NCBI GenBank assembly: GCA_028292065.1
Contig: JAQGNC010000181.1
Span: forward strand, 1-6,836
Reading direction: 5' to 3'
Length of the DNA stretch: 6,836 nucleotides
DNA from: Betaproteobacteria bacterium
GTDB lineage: Bacteria > Pseudomonadota > Gammaproteobacteria > Burkholderiales > SG8-41
Of this stretch, positions 5,680-6,836 are shown one piece after another. How positions within the stretch are numbered: position 1 is the first letter of the stretch; each line of letters starts with the position of its first letter. Made by a program: the position numbers and the translations under genes. The notes under the pieces were generated by a model, which was not told the DNA's origin, ran no database searches, and was given only the letters and a program-made list of their open reading frames with translations.

Positions 5680-5698
5680 CATTGCACCATGTGCAATG
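5680..5698. promoter_or_regulatory. Candidate operator upstream of the aceE promoter
   Basis: CATTGCAC (5680-5687) and GTGCAATG (5691-5698) are perfect inverted arms around CAT. The centre is near -48 relative to a start predicted about seven bases after the TATAAT at 5725-5730. The position suits an activator, and the promoter lacks a recognisable -35. TTGCACCA resembles one half of an NtrC site, but the spacing does not fit, so I do not name a regulator. Confidence 0.5.
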
Positions 5699-5708
5699 GG
5701 GCGCGGTG

Positions 5709-5730
5709 CCTCCCTACGGGGAGGTATAAT
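5709..5730 (+). promoter_or_regulatory. aceE promoter -10 with adjoining inverted repeat
   Basis: TATAAT at 5725-5730 is a perfect sigma70 -10 element in GC-rich surroundings, giving a predicted start near 5737 and a leader of about 64 bases. No -35 match is present 16 to 18 bases upstream (5701-5708 reads GCGCGGTG). Instead CCTCCC (5709-5714) and GGGAGG (5719-5724) form an inverted repeat touching the -10. This suggests dependence on an activator or a blocking protein at this site; both are inferred. Confidence 0.6.
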
Positions 5731-5755
5731 TCCTCATCCCAAGAAGCAGTGCAAA

Positions 5756-5776
5756 CAGGCGCAGTGCGTGCGCCTG
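5756..5776 (+). promoter_or_regulatory. Hairpin in the aceE leader
   Basis: CAGGCGCA (5756-5763) pairs perfectly with TGCGCCTG (5769-5776) around the loop GTGCG, in the predicted leader RNA and 13 bases before the AAGGTG ribosome site. It is strong enough to affect RNA stability or ribosome loading. No T-tract follows, so it is not a terminator as drawn. Confidence 0.45.
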
Positions 5777-5800
5777 ATCGCTCCCCCCGAAGGTGATCCC

Positions 5801-6836
5801 ATGGATATGAAGGACATCCTCCCCGACGTCGACCCGCAGGAAACCCGCGAGTGGCTCGAAGCGCTGGAATCGGTGCTCGAGCGCGAAGGCCCGGACCGCG
5901 CGCATTTCCTGCTTGAGAGGCTCGTCGAAAAGGCCCGCCGCTCAGGCGCTTACATCCCTTTCAACGCGACGACGGCTTATCTCAACACGATCCCGCCCGG
6001 ACGCGAAGAGCCGTCGCCCGGCGACGCCGAGCTCGAGCACAAGATCCGCTCGCTCGTGCGCTGGAACGCGATGGCGATGGTCATCCGCGCCAACAAGGAA
6101 TCGTCGGAGCTCGGCGGCCACATCGCGAGCTTCGCGTCCGCGGCAACGCTCTACGACGTCGGTTTCAACCACTTTTTCCGCGCCGCGAATGAGAAGTTCG
6201 GGGGCGACCTCGTCTATTTCCAGGGCCATTCCGCGCCGGGGATCTACGCGCGCGCGTTCCTCGAAGGCCGCATCGACGAGGCGCAGCTCGACCACTTCAG
6301 GCAGGAAGTCGAAGGCAAAGGGCTCTCGTCGTACCCGCACCCGTGGCTCATGCCGGATTTCTGGCAGTTCCCGACGGTGTCGATGGGGCTCGGCCCGCTG
6401 ATGGCGATCTACCAGGCGCGCTTCATGCGCTACATGAAAGACCGCGGCATCCTCGATACGTCGGGACGCAAGGTTTGGGCTTTCATGGGTGACGGCGAAA
6501 TGGACGAGCCCGAATCCCTCGGCGCGATCTCGCTCGCGGGCCGCGAACGGCTCGACAACCTCGTCTTCGTCATCAACTGCAACCTGCAGCGCCTCGATGG
6601 GCCGGTGCGCGGCAACGGCAAGATCATCCAGGAGCTCGAAGGCGATTTCCGCGGCGCCGGCTGGAACGTGATCAAGGTGATCTGGGGCGGCTACTGGGAC
6701 CCGCTCATCCAGCGCGACAAGGACGGCCTGCTGTTGAAACGCATGGAAGAGTGCGTCGACGGCGAATACCAGGCTTTCAAGGCGAACGACGGCGCTTTCG
6801 TGCGCGAGCATTTCTTCGGCAAATACCCCGAGCTGC
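5801..6836 (+). CDS. aceE: Pyruvate dehydrogenase E1 component, 5' part
   Basis: The first 345 residues of the homodimeric pyruvate dehydrogenase E1, which uses thiamine diphosphate to decarboxylate pyruvate and acetylate the lipoyl groups of E2 (AceF) on the way to acetyl-CoA. The frame is open to the right edge with no stop; the full family protein is about 890 residues, so roughly 60 percent is missing. Visible are IPFNATTAYLNTIPPG near residue 50, LGGHIASFASAATLYDVGFNHFF, and FQGHSAPGIYARAFLEGR with His143. The diphosphate-binding motif begins at GDGE (230-233) and ends at NCN (259-261). These are typical of the single-chain AceE type, not the alpha/beta heterodimeric E1. AAGGTG (5790-5795) before ATG 5801 is the ribosome site; ATG 5807 is a less likely alternative. 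A TATAAT box and leader hairpin precede it. aceF and lpd would be expected downstream, outside the window. Confidence 0.96.
   Translation, partial: MDMKDILPDVDPQETREWLEALESVLEREGPDRAHFLLERLVEKARRSGAYIPFNATTAYLNTIPPGREEPSPGDAELEHKIRSLVRWNAMAMVIRANKESSELGGHIASFASAATLYDVGFNHFFRAANEKFGGDLVYFQGHSAPGIYARAFLEGRIDEAQLDHFRQEVEGKGLSSYPHPWLMPDFWQFPTVSMGLGPLMAIYQARFMRYMKDRGILDTSGRKVWAFMGDGEMDEPESLGAISLAGRERLDNLVFVINCNLQRLDGPVRGNGKIIQELEGDFRGAGWNVIKVIWGGYWDPLIQRDKDGLLLKRMEECVDGEYQAFKANDGAFVREHFFGKYPEL

Noticed and set aside
5681..5697. NtrC binding site upstream of aceE
   Set aside because: The half site TTGCACCA is similar, but the arms are too close together for the usual NtrC spacing and no sigma54 -24/-12 promoter is visible.
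5942..6811. A 289-residue leftward open frame opposite aceE
   Set aside because: The rightward frame from 5801 is unmistakably pyruvate dehydrogenase E1 over the same span, so this is a shadow.

Overview
The window looks like chromosomal sequence from a GC-rich betaproteobacterium, inferred from protein character and codon use; I could not run a taxonomic search. Five of the six genes belong to known families: four handle acyl-CoA or polyhydroxyalkanoate (PHA) chemistry and the fifth is pyruvate dehydrogenase E1. I see no phage, transposase, CRISPR, rRNA or tRNA, and no clear sign of a new multi-gene system. The unusual material lies between the genes.

Layout. Positions 1-36 hold one copy of a GC-rich dispersed hairpin repeat. 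An isovaleryl-CoA dehydrogenase gene (leucine catabolism) runs leftward from 1217 to 51. The 190-base divergent region 1218-1407 holds candidate promoters for both directions and two more copies of the same repeat in inverted orientation. Rightward from there come a class I PHA synthase (phaC, 1408-3228) and, four bases later, an HSD10-type short-chain dehydrogenase (3233-4000); these probably form one operon. The gap 4001-4163 holds a near-perfect 20-base palindrome. A small zinc-ribbon protein with two predicted membrane helices follows (4164-4568, TTG start).

Region 4569-4763 holds an array of 8-base GTGAACGR units, a clear intrinsic terminator, and a second array of the same units in inverted orientation ending 13 bases before an enoyl-CoA hydratase gene (4764-5549). 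Region 5550-5800 holds several inverted repeats and a perfect TATAAT box without a matching -35. It leads into aceE (pyruvate dehydrogenase E1), which starts at 5801 and runs off the window's right edge.

Working together: isovaleryl-CoA dehydrogenase, the HSD10-like enzyme and the hydratase fit branched-chain amino acid and fatty acyl-CoA breakdown to acetyl-CoA and propionyl-CoA. AceE makes acetyl-CoA from pyruvate. PhaC polymerises (R)-3-hydroxyacyl-CoA into storage granules, so it is a sink for these acyl-CoA pools. This link is inferred from gene families and adjacency; no regulator gene is present in the window.
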